Origin: Cryptosporangium arvum DSM 44712
GTDB lineage: Bacteria > Actinomycetota > Actinomycetes > Mycobacteriales > Cryptosporangiaceae
Direction of reading: 5' to 3'
NCBI RefSeq assembly: GCF_000585375.1
Contig: NZ_KK073874.1
Span: 4,929,251-4,993,250 of the forward strand
Length of the DNA: 64,000 nt
Made by a program: the position numbers and the translations under genes. Of this stretch, positions 1 through 8,015 are shown in pieces; the stretch's first letter is position 1, and every line of letters starts with the position of its first letter. Under the pieces are notes generated by a model, which saw nothing but the letters and a program-made list of their open reading frames with translations, had not been told where the DNA came from and did no database searches.

Positions 1-2
1 CG

Positions 3-713
3 CGCGAGTCCGAGGTGTACCTGGGGATGTGCCGCCGGTGGCGGGAGATCCCGAAGCCGATGATCGCGATGGTGCAGGGCGCGTGCATCGCCGGTGGGCT
101 GATGCTGGCCTGGTCGTGCGACTTCGTCGTCGCTTCCGAGGACGCGTTCTTCGCCGATCCGGTCGTGCGGATGAACATCCCGGGCGTGGAGTACTTCGCG
201 CACCCCTGGCAGATGAACCCCCGGGCGGCCAAGGAGTTCCTGTTCACCGGTGACCGGTTCCCGGCGGCGCGGGCGCTGGCCGTCGGCATGGTGAACCACG
301 TGGTGCCGCGCGACGAGCTCGAACCGACCGTGTTCGCGATGGCCGAGCGGATCGCGGCGATGCCCCGGCTCGGGCTCGCGCTGGCGAAGAAGGCCGTGAA
401 CCAGGCCGAGGACACGCAGGGCCTGCGCGTCGGCATGGACTCGGTGTTCGGCCTGCACCACGCCGCGCACGCGCACAACGCCGAGGTCTCCACCGACTCC
501 CTCGCCGGCCTCGACGCCCGCGCGATGGCCGCCTCCAACAAGGCCGCCGCCACCAAGACCACCGCCACCAAGACCACCGCCACCAAGACCACCGCCACCA
601 AGACCACCGCCACCAAGACCACCGCCACCAAGACCACCGCCACCAAGACCACCGCCGACGAGGCCACCGCCGCCGGAGCCGCGGCCGGCGAGAGCGGCGG
701 AGGCCGGGCATGA
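3..713 (+). CDS. Enoyl-CoA hydratase/isomerase (crotonase family), 5' partial, with repetitive Lys/Thr/Ala tail
   Basis: The reading frame is open to the window edge, so the N-terminus is missing. The visible part has the crotonase oxyanion region (AGGLMLAWSCDFVVAS) and the C-terminal helices, so it should hydrate or isomerise an enoyl-CoA in the cytoplasm. It overlaps the next dehydrogenase gene by ATGA and lies in a steroid-ring cluster, which suggests a ring C/D-derived CoA thioester as substrate (inference). The catalytic core ends near base 530. It is followed by about 60 residues that ordinary crotonases lack: seven exact 15-bp repeats (bases 555-659) encoding Lys-Thr-Thr-Ala-Thr units, then an Ala/Gly-rich end. 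The tail is highly basic at each Lys and probably disordered. The family call is firm; the exact substrate is not. Confidence 0.85.
   Translation, partial: RESEVYLGMCRRWREIPKPMIAMVQGACIAGGLMLAWSCDFVVASEDAFFADPVVRMNIPGVEYFAHPWQMNPRAAKEFLFTGDRFPAARALAVGMVNHVVPRDELEPTVFAMAERIAAMPRLGLALAKKAVNQAEDTQGLRVGMDSVFGLHHAAHAHNAEVSTDSLAGLDARAMAASNKAAATKTTATKTTATKTTATKTTATKTTATKTTATKTTADEATAAGAAAGESGGGRA
555..659 (+). repeat. 15-bp tandem repeat x7 inside the crotonase gene
   Basis: Seven identical in-frame copies of AAGACCACCGCCACC (the last ends GCCG) start at 555, 570, 585, 600, 615, 630 and 645. The lack of even synonymous differences suggests recent slippage expansion or gene conversion. It encodes the KTTAT tail of the crotonase. 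Confidence 0.95.
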
Positions 714-1966
714 CGAGCGGGCCGGGCACGACGAGCGGGCCGGTCTTCCTCGGCGATCCCGACGGGCTCGGCGACCCGGACTACTTCGGGCGGGCCACGC
801 CACCGCGCGGGCACGTCGCCGGGCTCGCGTTCACCGACGCGGAGGAGGCGTTCCGGCTCGAGGCGCGGCAGTGGCTGGCGGCCCACTCCCCGGGCCGGCT
901 GCCGTCGATGGACACCCCCGAGGGCGCCCGGGCCCACCGCGCCTGGGAGCGCGAACTGGCGTCGGCACGCTTCTCGGTCGTGGCGTGGCCACCCGAGTAC
1001 GGCGGACGGGACGCGTCGGTCGTCGACTGGGTGCTGTTCGAAGAGGAGTACTACGCCGCGGGCGCGCCGACACGGATCTCCCAGAACGGCATCTCGCTGC
1101 TGGCACCGATCCTGTTCACCCACGGCACCGCCGAACAGCGGGACCGCCTGCTGCCGGCGATGGCCGACGGCACCACGGTGTGGGCGCAGGCCTGGTCGGA
1201 GCCGGAGGCCGGCAGCGACCTCGCCGCCCTGCGTAGCCGGGCGGCCCGGGACGACGCCCGCGGCGGCTGGGTGCTGAACGGGCAGAAGACCTGGAGTTCG
1301 CGGGCGCCGTTCGCCGACGCCGCGTTCGGGCTGTTCCGCACCGACGCGTCGGCGGCGCGCCATCGCGGCCTGACCTACTTCCTGTTCCCGCTGGACGCGC
1401 CCGGGGTCACGGTGCGGCCGATTCCCCAGCTCGACGGCGACCCCGGCTTCGCCGAGATCTTCCTCGACGACGTGTTCGTGCCCGATCGGGACGTGCTGGG
1501 CGCGGTCGGCGAGGGTTGGCGGGTGGCGATGAGCACGGCCGGGAACGAACGCGGGCTCTCGCTGCGGGCGCCCGGCCGGTTCCTGGCCGCGGCCGACCGG
1601 CTGCTGGAGCTCTGGCACGACCGGGGCGCGGACCCAGCCCTGCGCGACCGGGTCGCCGACGCGTGGATCGGCGCGCAGGCCTACCGGTTCTACACCTGGG
1701 ACGCGGTCGACGCCGCCGATCGGGGCCACTCGACCGCCGAGGGAAGCGTCAACAAGCTGTTCTGGTCCGAGCTCGACGTGGCGCTGCACGAGACCGCGCT
1801 CGACGTCCTCGGCCCCGAGCAGGAAGTCGCCGGCGCCTGGACCGACGACTACCTGTTCGCGCTGGCCGGCCCGATCTACGCGGGCACGAACGAGATCCAG
1901 CGGACGATCGTGGCCGAGCGCGTGCTGGGGCTGCCCCGGGGCGACGATCGGAGGGCCCGCGGATGA
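710..1966 (+). CDS. Acyl-CoA dehydrogenase, larger subunit type (FadE30-like)
   Basis: Flavoprotein dehydrogenase of 418 residues that oxidises an acyl-CoA to an enoyl-CoA. Family marks are WSEPEAGSDLAALRSRA in the middle domain, LNGQKTWSSRA, and the C-terminal FAD/CoA segment GPIYAGTNEIQRTIVAERV. The residue aligned with the usual C-terminal catalytic Glu (YEGT) is Ala here. In steroid-type alpha2beta2 dehydrogenases the catalytic Glu sits elsewhere, so this fits that class. The gene overlaps the crotonase upstream and a second, smaller dehydrogenase downstream, both by ATGA, as expected for a heterotetramer encoded in one operon. The first 45 residues are poorly conserved, so an internal start is possible. 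Assignment to HIP catabolism rests on the adjacent kstR2 and fadD3. Confidence 0.82.
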   Translation: MTSGPGTTSGPVFLGDPDGLGDPDYFGRATPPRGHVAGLAFTDAEEAFRLEARQWLAAHSPGRLPSMDTPEGARAHRAWERELASARFSVVAWPPEYGGRDASVVDWVLFEEEYYAAGAPTRISQNGISLLAPILFTHGTAEQRDRLLPAMADGTTVWAQAWSEPEAGSDLAALRSRAARDDARGGWVLNGQKTWSSRAPFADAAFGLFRTDASAARHRGLTYFLFPLDAPGVTVRPIPQLDGDPGFAEIFLDDVFVPDRDVLGAVGEGWRVAMSTAGNERGLSLRAPGRFLAAADRLLELWHDRGADPALRDRVADAWIGAQAYRFYTWDAVDAADRGHSTAEGSVNKLFWSELDVALHETALDVLGPEQEVAGAWTDDYLFALAGPIYAGTNEIQRTIVAERVLGLPRGDDRRARG

Positions 1967-3114
1967 GGTTCGCGCTCACCGAGGAGCAACGGTCGTTCGG
2001 CGCGGCGATCGACGCGATGCTGGGCTCGGCCGACGTCGCCGGGGCGTGCCGGCAGTGGGCGTCCGGCGACTCCGCCGACGGGCTGCGGCTCTGGGGCCGC
2101 CTGGCCGAGCTGGGCGTCACCGGGCTGCGCGTGCCGGAGGAGTTCGGCGGCACCGGCGGCAGCCCGCTCGACCTGGCCGTGGTCTGCGAACGGCTCGGGT
2201 TCCACGGGGTACCGGGGCCCTATCTGGAGTCGGTGGCGCTGGCGCCCGCGTTGCCGATCGACGCGGCGGTGCTCACCGAGCTGGCGAAGGGCACGGCGCG
2301 GGTCAGCGTGGCCGCGCCGCCGCACTCCCCCTACGCGGTGGACGCGGCCACCGCGACCCACCGGTACCTGCTGACCGCGCGGACGGTGTCCTCGGCGCGG
2401 GTGGAGCGGAGCGTGCCGTCGATCGACCCGACGCGGCGGCTCGCGCTGCTGTCGCCGATCGAGGTCGTCGGGGTCGCGCGGGCGGACGTGCTCGACGAGG
2501 TGGTGCTCGCCGCCGCGGCGTGGCTCGTCGGTGCCGGTCGACGGCTGCTCGAGGACACGGTCGGGTACGTCGGCTCCCGCCGCCAGTTCGGCCGCCCGGT
2601 CGGCGAGTTCCAGGCCGTCAAACACGCGTTGGCCGACGTCAAGGTGGCGCTGGACTTCGCGGGGCCGCTGGTCCACGGTGCCGCCCGCGCGCTGACGGCC
2701 GACGTTCCGGCGCCCGGGCTTCCCGAGCCGGGCGCTGCGGGCGTGGCGGGCGTGCTGGACTCGGCGGGCTCAGCGAGCATGGCGGACTCGGCGGGCTCAG
2801 CGGGCTCGACGGGCTCGACGGGCTCGACGGGCTCGACGGGCTCGGCGGGACCGAGGGCGCCCGGCGTGCCTGCGGCCGGCGGCGGGGGGCGCGGTGCGGG
2901 GCCGGGGGCGCGGGACGTCTCGGCGGCCAAGGTGCTGGCGGGGCAGGCGGCGTACCGGGCGGCACGCACCGCGCTGCAGTTGCACGGCGCGGTCGGCTAC
3001 ACCCGCGAGCTCGACCTGAGCCGCTGGATCCTGCGCGTCCGCGCGCTGATCGGCGCCTGGGGCACCCCGGCGTACCACCGGGCCCGGGTGCTCGACGCCG
3101 TGGCCGGGAGCTGA
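1963..3114 (+). CDS. Acyl-CoA dehydrogenase, smaller partner subunit with Gly/Ser-repeat insertion
   Basis: A 383-residue acyl-CoA dehydrogenase-fold protein beginning MRFALTEEQRSF; the ATG overlaps the upstream stop (ATGA). It has the N-terminal helical domain with VPEEFGG, a short middle domain, and the C-terminal helices with RRQFGRPVGEFQAVKH and LQLHGAVGYTRELDLSRW. Such short proteins usually serve as the second subunit of alpha2beta2 steroid dehydrogenases, sharing FAD and CoA sites with the preceding gene product. Residues about 247-320 are an insertion absent from the family, with Gly-Ser-Thr and Ala-Gly-Ser repeats from a 9-bp minisatellite, then a Gly/Ala/Pro stretch. It falls between two helices of the C-terminal domain and probably loops out, so the fold can still close. 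Confidence 0.8.
   Translation: MRFALTEEQRSFGAAIDAMLGSADVAGACRQWASGDSADGLRLWGRLAELGVTGLRVPEEFGGTGGSPLDLAVVCERLGFHGVPGPYLESVALAPALPIDAAVLTELAKGTARVSVAAPPHSPYAVDAATATHRYLLTARTVSSARVERSVPSIDPTRRLALLSPIEVVGVARADVLDEVVLAAAAWLVGAGRRLLEDTVGYVGSRRQFGRPVGEFQAVKHALADVKVALDFAGPLVHGAARALTADVPAPGLPEPGAAGVAGVLDSAGSASMADSAGSAGSTGSTGSTGSTGSAGPRAPGVPAAGGGGRGAGPGARDVSAAKVLAGQAAYRAARTALQLHGAVGYTRELDLSRWILRVRALIGAWGTPAYHRARVLDAVAGS
2758..2848 (+). repeat. 9-bp minisatellite inside the dehydrogenase gene
   Basis: Units of GGCTCGACG (four exact copies at 2803-2838) are flanked by variants such as GGCTCAGCG and GGCTCGGCG. The period is in frame and encodes Gly-Ser-Thr or Gly-Ser-Ala. Confidence 0.85.
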
Positions 3115-3117
3115 CCG

Positions 3118-3456
3118 ATGGAGTGCGGTCCCACCGAGGAGCAGCGCGCGCTCGCCGACGCCGTCGACGACCTGGTCGCACGGCGCGCCCGCACGACCGA
3201 TCCCCGCGCCGCCCCGGGCACCGACCGGGGTCGCGACGAGACCGTCTGGCGCACCCTCGGCGACCAGATCGGCGCGGCCGGCCCGGCAATCGCCGAGGAG
3301 TACGGCGGCGCGGGCTACTTCCCCGCCGGGACGCACGTCGTCCTCGAACGCCTGGGCGAGGCGCGCGGACCCGTCGGCCGGGAACGCGCCCCGGCGGTCG
3401 ACCCCGCGCCGCGCCTCGACCCCCGCTCCACTCGCGACCGCGAGGTGCCGGGATGA
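3118..3456 (+). pseudogene. N-terminal fragment of a third acyl-CoA dehydrogenase
   Basis: It starts three bases after the preceding stop. Residues 1-85 (EEQRALADAVDDLV, then IAEEYGGAGYFPAGTHVVLERLGEA) match the N-terminal helical domain of acyl-CoA dehydrogenases. The frame then runs into about 30 Arg/Pro-rich residues without homology and stops at 112, where the family needs 370 or more. No middle or C-terminal domain follows before the convergent kstR2. I read this as a 3'-deleted pseudogene of the same operon. A domesticated helical-domain protein is a less likely alternative. Confidence 0.7.
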
Positions 3457-3460
3457 GCCG

Positions 3461-4090
3461 CTACCTCGGGAGCAGGCCGCCGAAGAGCATGGCGAGGAAC
3501 TGGTCGGCGACCGACTCGTGCGTCAGCTCGCCGTCCGGGTTGTACCAGCCGACCGTGCCCCACACGCTGTCGCGGATGAAACGGTACGTGACGCGGGCGT
3601 CGAGGTCGTCGCGGAAGTCCCCGGACGCGGCCCCGGCGTCGAGCACGTCGAGCCATTGGGTGGTGACGTCCTGGCTGATCGTCGCCACGTAGGAGAAGTC
3701 GGGCAGGTGCGTGACCAGCGCGGATTCGTTCTGGTAGAGCGCGACCGCGTGCGGGCTGCGGTGGATCGTCGCGAACGAGGACCGGATGAGTCCTTCGAGC
3801 ATCTCGCGCGGGGTGTCGCGGCCGGCGACGATCTCCGCGAACGACGCGTGCAGGCCGCCCATGAAGTCGCGCAGGATCTCGTCCAGCATCGCTTCTTTGG
3901 AGTCGAAGTGGTGGTACAGGCTGCCGGAGAGGATTCCGGCCGCGTCCCCGATGTCCCGCACGGTCGTCTGGGTGTAGCCCTTGGTGGCGAACAGCTCGGC
4001 CGCGATCGCCAGGAGCTCCGCGCGGCGGCCCTGGGTTCTGCCCGACGTGGCACGCCGCTTCGAGCGCGGAACGGACTCCGTGGTGGCCAT
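3461..4090 (-). CDS. kstR2: TetR-family repressor of ring C/D steroid catabolism (KstR2-like)
   Basis: A 209-residue regulator with a TetR helix-turn-helix at about residues 25-65 (TTVRDIGDAAGILSGSLYHHF). The C-terminal half carries segments I associate with KstR2: SKEAMLDEIL, FSYVATIS, VTYRFIRDSVWGTVGWY and a terminal FLAMLFGG. In mycobacteria and rhodococci KstR2 represses the HIP (methylhexahydroindanedione propionate) regulon and is released by HIP-CoA, the product of FadD3. Here it is divergent from fadD3, and a near-consensus KstR2 box lies in the 41-bp gap. It is convergent with the dehydrogenase operon, which ends 4 bp away. An N-terminal extension of about 20 basic residues precedes the DNA-binding domain. 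Confidence 0.82.
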   Translation of the reverse strand: MATTESVPRSKRRATSGRTQGRRAELLAIAAELFATKGYTQTTVRDIGDAAGILSGSLYHHFDSKEAMLDEILRDFMGGLHASFAEIVAGRDTPREMLEGLIRSSFATIHRSPHAVALYQNESALVTHLPDFSYVATISQDVTTQWLDVLDAGAASGDFRDDLDARVTYRFIRDSVWGTVGWYNPDGELTHESVADQFLAMLFGGLLPR

Positions 4091-4105
4091 GGGACAAGCT
4101 TACCG

Positions 4106-4119
4106 AACAAGCATTTGCT
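4106..4119. promoter_or_regulatory. KstR2-type operator
   Basis: AACAAGCATTTGCT matches the published mycobacterial KstR2 consensus AnCAAGnnCTTGnT at nine of ten fixed positions (T instead of C at the start of the right half). It sits in the only intergenic gap between divergent kstR2 (start 4090) and fadD3 (start 4132), 12 bp before the fadD3 ATG. It could therefore block both promoters, giving autoregulation and control of fadD3. Confidence 0.75.
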
Positions 4120-4131
4120 CAGGGAGGCGCG

Positions 4132-5997
4132 ATGCTGACCGTCGACACGGTGCCCGATCTGCTGCGTGGGGCGGCGGCCCGGTTCGGGCCCGCGACCGCG
4201 ATCGCCGACGGGGCGGAGCGGGTGAGCCACGTCGACCTGCTCGAGCGGGTCCGCGCGGCCGGCCGAGCGTATCTCGCCGCCGGCGTGCGCCCCGGTGACC
4301 GAATCGCGGTGTGGGCGAGAAACCGGCCGGAGTTCGTGGTCGCGCTGCTCGGCGCCGAGTACGTAGGGGTGGCGGTGGTTCCGCTGAACACCCGCTTCCG
4401 CGGCCACGAGGCGGCCCACATCCTGCGGCGCTCCCGCGCGGTCGCCCTGGTGGTGGACGACGGCTTCCTCGCCACCGACTACCTCGGCATGCTCCGCGCG
4501 GCCGCCGCGGAACCCTCCCCCGCCGGCGGAGAACAAGCGCCGCCCGCAGGCGGCGAACACCCGCCACCCGCAAGCGCAGAACATCCGCCGCCCGCCGAGA
4601 GCCGTCCCGCCGGTGCACGCGACCCGGCGGCGGTCGCCGCGGGTGCCGTCGCCGCCCGGGCCGCCGGCGCCGGAGCCGCCGCCGCACGCACCGCCCGCGC
4701 GGCGAGCGCAGGCGTCGCCGGAGGCGGAGACTCCCCGGTGGACGCGGCGCCCGCGAGCGCCGCGGCGGACGTGCCCGGCGAGGTGGGCGAACGCCTGCCG
4801 GTCCCCGGGCTGCCGCACCTGCGGGTGGTGGTCGAGCTGGGAAGCGAGGTCCCGGACGGCGCCGTCGGGTGGGAGGACTTTCTCGCCGCCGGAAACACCG
4901 TGCCGGCCGCTGACGTGGAGGCCGCCGCGGACGGGGTCACGCCGGAGACGGTGTGCGACGTGCTCTTCACCTCGGGCACCACCGGGGTGCCCAAAGGCGT
5001 CATGAGCAGCCATCGTCAGACGCTCAGCGTGGCCGCGGTCTGGGCGCGCGGCGCCGGGCTGAGCCCGGACGACCGGTACGCGATCGTGAACCCGTTCTTC
5101 CACAGCTTCGGCTACAAAGCCGGCATCGTCGCGGCGATCACCGGTGGGGCCACGATCCACCCGGTGCCGGTGTTCGACCCCGGGGCGGTGCTGAGCCTGA
5201 TCGAACGCGAGCGCATCACCGTGCTGCCGGGGGCGCCCACGATCTTCACGACGCTGATCAACCATCCGGACCGCGAGAGCTACGACCTCTCGAGCCTGCG
5301 TTTCTCGATCGCGGGCGCCGCGTCCGTTCCCGAGAACCTGTTCCCGAACATGCGTGAGATCCTCGGCTTCGATCAGGTCGCGCAGGCCTACGGGCTCACC
5401 GAGTGCGTCGTGGCGACCCAGTCACGGCCCGGCGAGGACCTGGCGCACATCGCCGAGACCACCGGGCCTGCGGTGCCGGGGCTGGAGATCCGCATCGTCG
5501 CCCCCGACGGCACCGAAGCGCCCACCGGCGCCGACGGGGAGATCCGGATCCGCGGCGCGAACGTCATGCTCGGCTACTTCGAGGACCCCGGGGCGACGAG
5601 CGCCGCGATCGACCCCGACGGCTGGCTCCACACCGGTGACCAGGGTCGCAAGGACGAGCACGGCTGCGTGACGATCACCGGCCGGATCAAGGACATGTAC
5701 ATCGTCGGCGGGTTCAACGTGTACCCGGCCGAGGTGGAGAACGTGCTCGCCGCGCATCCGGACGTGATGGAGGCGGCGGTCGTCGGGGTGCCGGACGCGC
5801 GGCTGGGGGCGGTCGGCCGTGCGTACGTCATCGCCCGGCCGGGTACCGCCCCGGCCGCGGAGGCGCTCGTCGCGTTCTGCCGCGAGCGGATCGCCAACTT
5901 CAAGGTGCCGAGCGAGGTCGTGTTCCTCGCCGAGCTCCCCCGCAACGCCGGCGGCAAGGTCCTCAAACGCGTCCTCGCCGGCGAGGACACCCCCTGA
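4132..5997 (+). CDS. fadD3: Acyl-CoA synthetase, FadD3-like (HIP-CoA ligase), with 90-residue insertion
   Basis: ANL-superfamily ligase of 621 residues. The AMP-binding P-loop LFTSGTTGVPKGV is at about 277-289, followed by NPFFHSFGYKAGIVAA (a FadD3-like stretch), the YGLTE motif, GWLHTGDQGRKDEHG, and a C-terminal catalytic Lys in NAGGKVLKR. FadD3 activates HIP with ATP and CoA and so starts C/D-ring degradation; its product is the KstR2 inducer. The usual length is near 510. The excess is an Ala/Pro/Gly-rich segment at about residues 124-213, between two beta-strands of the N-terminal domain, with imperfect repeats (PAGGEQAPP, PAGGEHPPP, PASAEHPPP). A GGGAGG-like Shine-Dalgarno precedes the ATG. 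Placement opposite kstR2 with a KstR2 box supports the symbol. Confidence 0.83.
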   Translation: MLTVDTVPDLLRGAAARFGPATAIADGAERVSHVDLLERVRAAGRAYLAAGVRPGDRIAVWARNRPEFVVALLGAEYVGVAVVPLNTRFRGHEAAHILRRSRAVALVVDDGFLATDYLGMLRAAAAEPSPAGGEQAPPAGGEHPPPASAEHPPPAESRPAGARDPAAVAAGAVAARAAGAGAAAARTARAASAGVAGGGDSPVDAAPASAAADVPGEVGERLPVPGLPHLRVVVELGSEVPDGAVGWEDFLAAGNTVPAADVEAAADGVTPETVCDVLFTSGTTGVPKGVMSSHRQTLSVAAVWARGAGLSPDDRYAIVNPFFHSFGYKAGIVAAITGGATIHPVPVFDPGAVLSLIERERITVLPGAPTIFTTLINHPDRESYDLSSLRFSIAGAASVPENLFPNMREILGFDQVAQAYGLTECVVATQSRPGEDLAHIAETTGPAVPGLEIRIVAPDGTEAPTGADGEIRIRGANVMLGYFEDPGATSAAIDPDGWLHTGDQGRKDEHGCVTITGRIKDMYIVGGFNVYPAEVENVLAAHPDVMEAAVVGVPDARLGAVGRAYVIARPGTAPAAEALVAFCRERIANFKVPSEVVFLAELPRNAGGKVLKRVLAGEDTP

Positions 5998-6007
5998 CCA
6001 GCGCGGG

Positions 6008-7039
6008 TCACATCGTCACGACGACCAGTGGCGCGCCCGGTGCGGCGGCCGCGTCCATCGCCGCCGGGAGTTCCGCCAGCGGGAAGGACGCGGCCGGGAT
6101 CGCCCCCAAATCGAGCAGACCGGCCGCGACCAGGGTCAGCAGGCGCGCCGGCGCGTCGTCGGGGTACATGAAGTTGCCGATGATCTCGGTGCCGGCGAGC
6201 ATCAGCGCCGTGTAGTCGATCGGCAGCGGGGCGCTCGCGCTGCCCATCAGCACGAGGCGGCCGGTTCGTCGCAGGGCGGCGAGGGCCGCGAGCGTGCTGT
6301 CCGGGCTGACGGCGCCGCCGACGAGATCGAGCGCGAGGTCGACCGGACCCCCGGCCGCCGCGCGCAGGGCGTCGGCATCAGCGGGAACGGAACCGGTGAG
6401 CCGGACCGGCACCACCCGCTCCAGCGCCGCGAGGCGCTCCAGGACGGCCGGGTTGCGCCCGGCGGCGACCACCCTGGCGGCGCCGAGAGCCTTCGCGACG
6501 TGGACGCCGGCCGAACCGAACGCGCCGGTGGCCCCGTTGACGACGACGGTCTCGCCCGGCGTGAGCCGTCCGCGCAGCAGGCCGCCGTACGGGACGAGGC
6601 AGCGGGTGACCGCGACGACGTCACCGAGCCCGGCGGGGACCGGGGTCACCGTCGACACCGGCGCGACGACCTTCTCGGCGAGCGTGCCGTCGCGCCACGT
6701 GTCGCGTACCGCCGGCGTCTCCGACGTGAGGCCGATCAGGCCCCGGGCGGGGTCCGGGACGTTCTCGGCCGCGGTGTAGTTGCCGGTGACCAGCACGCGC
6801 TGCCCGGTGGCCAGCGTGAACACACCCCGGCCGACCCGCTCGACGACGCCCACCCCGCTGGTGCCCGGCGTGAACGGGCCGGTGGGCCGGTGGTAGTGGC
6901 GCAGCGTCCCGGCCACGTACGCGCGGAAGTAGCTCAGGATCGGTGCCGCCTCCAGCCGCACCACGACCGCGCCGTCCGGTGGCTCCGGGTCGGGCACGTC
7001 GCCGAACGTGAGGGTCGCGTCGAGCCGCCAGGCTTTCAC
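6008..7039 (-). CDS. Zinc-independent MDR alcohol dehydrogenase / quinone oxidoreductase
   Basis: About 343 residues of the medium-chain dehydrogenase/reductase superfamily. There is a GroES-like N-terminal domain (PGTSGVGVVERVGRGV) and an NAD(P)-binding Rossmann domain with NGATGAFGSAGVHVAKALGA. The structural-zinc Cys cluster is not seen, which favours a quinone-oxidoreductase-like or zinc-free member. I chose the GTG giving VKAWRLDA because homologues begin here, although GGGAGG lies only one base from it; an in-frame ATG at 7078 would add 13 residues. It is divergent from a LysR regulator 73 bp away, so it is the likely target of that regulator. The substrate is unknown. It is convergent with fadD3 and probably not part of the steroid cluster. 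Confidence 0.75.
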   Translation of the reverse strand: MKAWRLDATLTFGDVPDPEPPDGAVVVRLEAAPILSYFRAYVAGTLRHYHRPTGPFTPGTSGVGVVERVGRGVFTLATGQRVLVTGNYTAAENVPDPARGLIGLTSETPAVRDTWRDGTLAEKVVAPVSTVTPVPAGLGDVVAVTRCLVPYGGLLRGRLTPGETVVVNGATGAFGSAGVHVAKALGAARVVAAGRNPAVLERLAALERVVPVRLTGSVPADADALRAAAGGPVDLALDLVGGAVSPDSTLAALAALRRTGRLVLMGSASAPLPIDYTALMLAGTEIIGNFMYPDDAPARLLTLVAAGLLDLGAIPAASFPLAELPAAMDAAAAPGAPLVVVTM

Positions 7040-7085
7040 GCCTCCCGACGCTAGAGCGGGCCGACGGCATGCGACCAACGAGACT

Positions 7086-7100
7086 TACGCAGGCCTGGTA
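7086..7100. promoter_or_regulatory. Possible LysR-type operator between divergent genes
   Basis: The short shared promoter region holds a perfect 8-bp palindrome CAGGCCTG (7090-7097) bracketed by TAC and GTA. Its position between the oxidoreductase and the LysR gene is where a LysR autoregulatory site is expected. The motif is too short to be diagnostic. Confidence 0.3.
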
Positions 7101-7112
7101 TTCCTGGAACGC

Positions 7113-8012
7113 ATGGATCTGTCCTCGGTGCCGACCGGGTCGCTGCGGGTGTTCGCGGAGGTCGCCGCGCGGGGCACGCTGACGGCCGCGGCGGCGGCAC
7201 TCGGCTACACGCAATCCGCGGTGTCCCGGCAGATCGCCGTGCTGGAACGCGCCGCCGGTGCCGCGCTGCTCGAACGACGGCGCGACGGCGTGCTGCTCAC
7301 CGGGGCCGGGCGCATCGTGCTCCGGCACGCGTCCGCGGTGCTGGACCGGGTGGCGGCCACTGAGCGGGAGCTGGCCGGTCTGCCGCCCCGGGCGGGCACG
7401 GTGCGCCTGGGCTGGTATCCCAGCGCGGGGGCCGTGCTGGTGCCGCGGGCGATCGCCGCGCTGCGCCGGTCGGATCCGGCCATCACCGTGACGACGCGCG
7501 AGGGCACGACGCCGGTGCTCGTGCGCGCGCTCCGGGCCGGAACCCTCGACCTCGCGGTGCTCGCCGCGCTCCCCCCGTTCCGGCCGTTCGACGCCGAGTC
7601 GCCGCCGTTCGTCGTCGAGACGCTGAGCGAGCGGGCGCTGTGCGTCGCGGTCGGGGCCGACCACCCGCTCGCCGCCCGGGACGCCGCCGACCCGGCCGAC
7701 CTGCGCGGGCAGCGGTGGATCGCCGGGCCGGGCGGGGACGGCCTCGGGGTCTGGCCCGGCCTCGACGAGCGGCCGGTGATCGCGCACACCGCCCGGGACT
7801 GGCTGGCGAAACTCCAGCTGGTCGCGGCCGGGTGCGGGGTGACGACCGCGCCGGTCGCGCTCGCGGGCGCCGCCCCGGCCGGGGTGCGGTTCGTGCCGGT
7901 GCGCGGCGGCGGGGAGGTCCGCCGCACGGTGCTGGCCCGCCGGCCGGGCCCACCCGACGATACGGTCTCGGCGCTGGCCGCCGCGCTCCGCGCCGCCGCC
8001 GCGCCGTCCTGA
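7113..8012 (+). CDS. LysR-family transcriptional regulator
   Basis: A 299-residue regulator. The winged helix-turn-helix is at residues 7-64 (SLRVFAEVAARGTLTAAAAALGYTQSAVSRQIAVLERAAG, split here by family position), followed by a periplasmic-binding-type effector domain (GWYPSAGAVLVPRAI, then LDLAVLAAL). The ATG at 7113 places the HTH at the usual N-terminal position; longer in-frame starts would overlap the divergent gene. It probably controls the divergent MDR oxidoreductase in response to a small aromatic or organic effector, which cannot be named from sequence. It ends 3 bp before the convergent permease gene. Confidence 0.85.
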   Translation: MDLSSVPTGSLRVFAEVAARGTLTAAAAALGYTQSAVSRQIAVLERAAGAALLERRRDGVLLTGAGRIVLRHASAVLDRVAATERELAGLPPRAGTVRLGWYPSAGAVLVPRAIAALRRSDPAITVTTREGTTPVLVRALRAGTLDLAVLAALPPFRPFDAESPPFVVETLSERALCVAVGADHPLAARDAADPADLRGQRWIAGPGGDGLGVWPGLDERPVIAHTARDWLAKLQLVAAGCGVTTAPVALAGAAPAGVRFVPVRGGGEVRRTVLARRPGPPDDTVSALAAALRAAAAPS

Positions 8013-8015
8013 GGC

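Noticed and set aside
5995-6010. Small inverted repeat between fadD3 and the MDR gene as a terminator
   Set aside because: The stem is only five base pairs, too weak to call.
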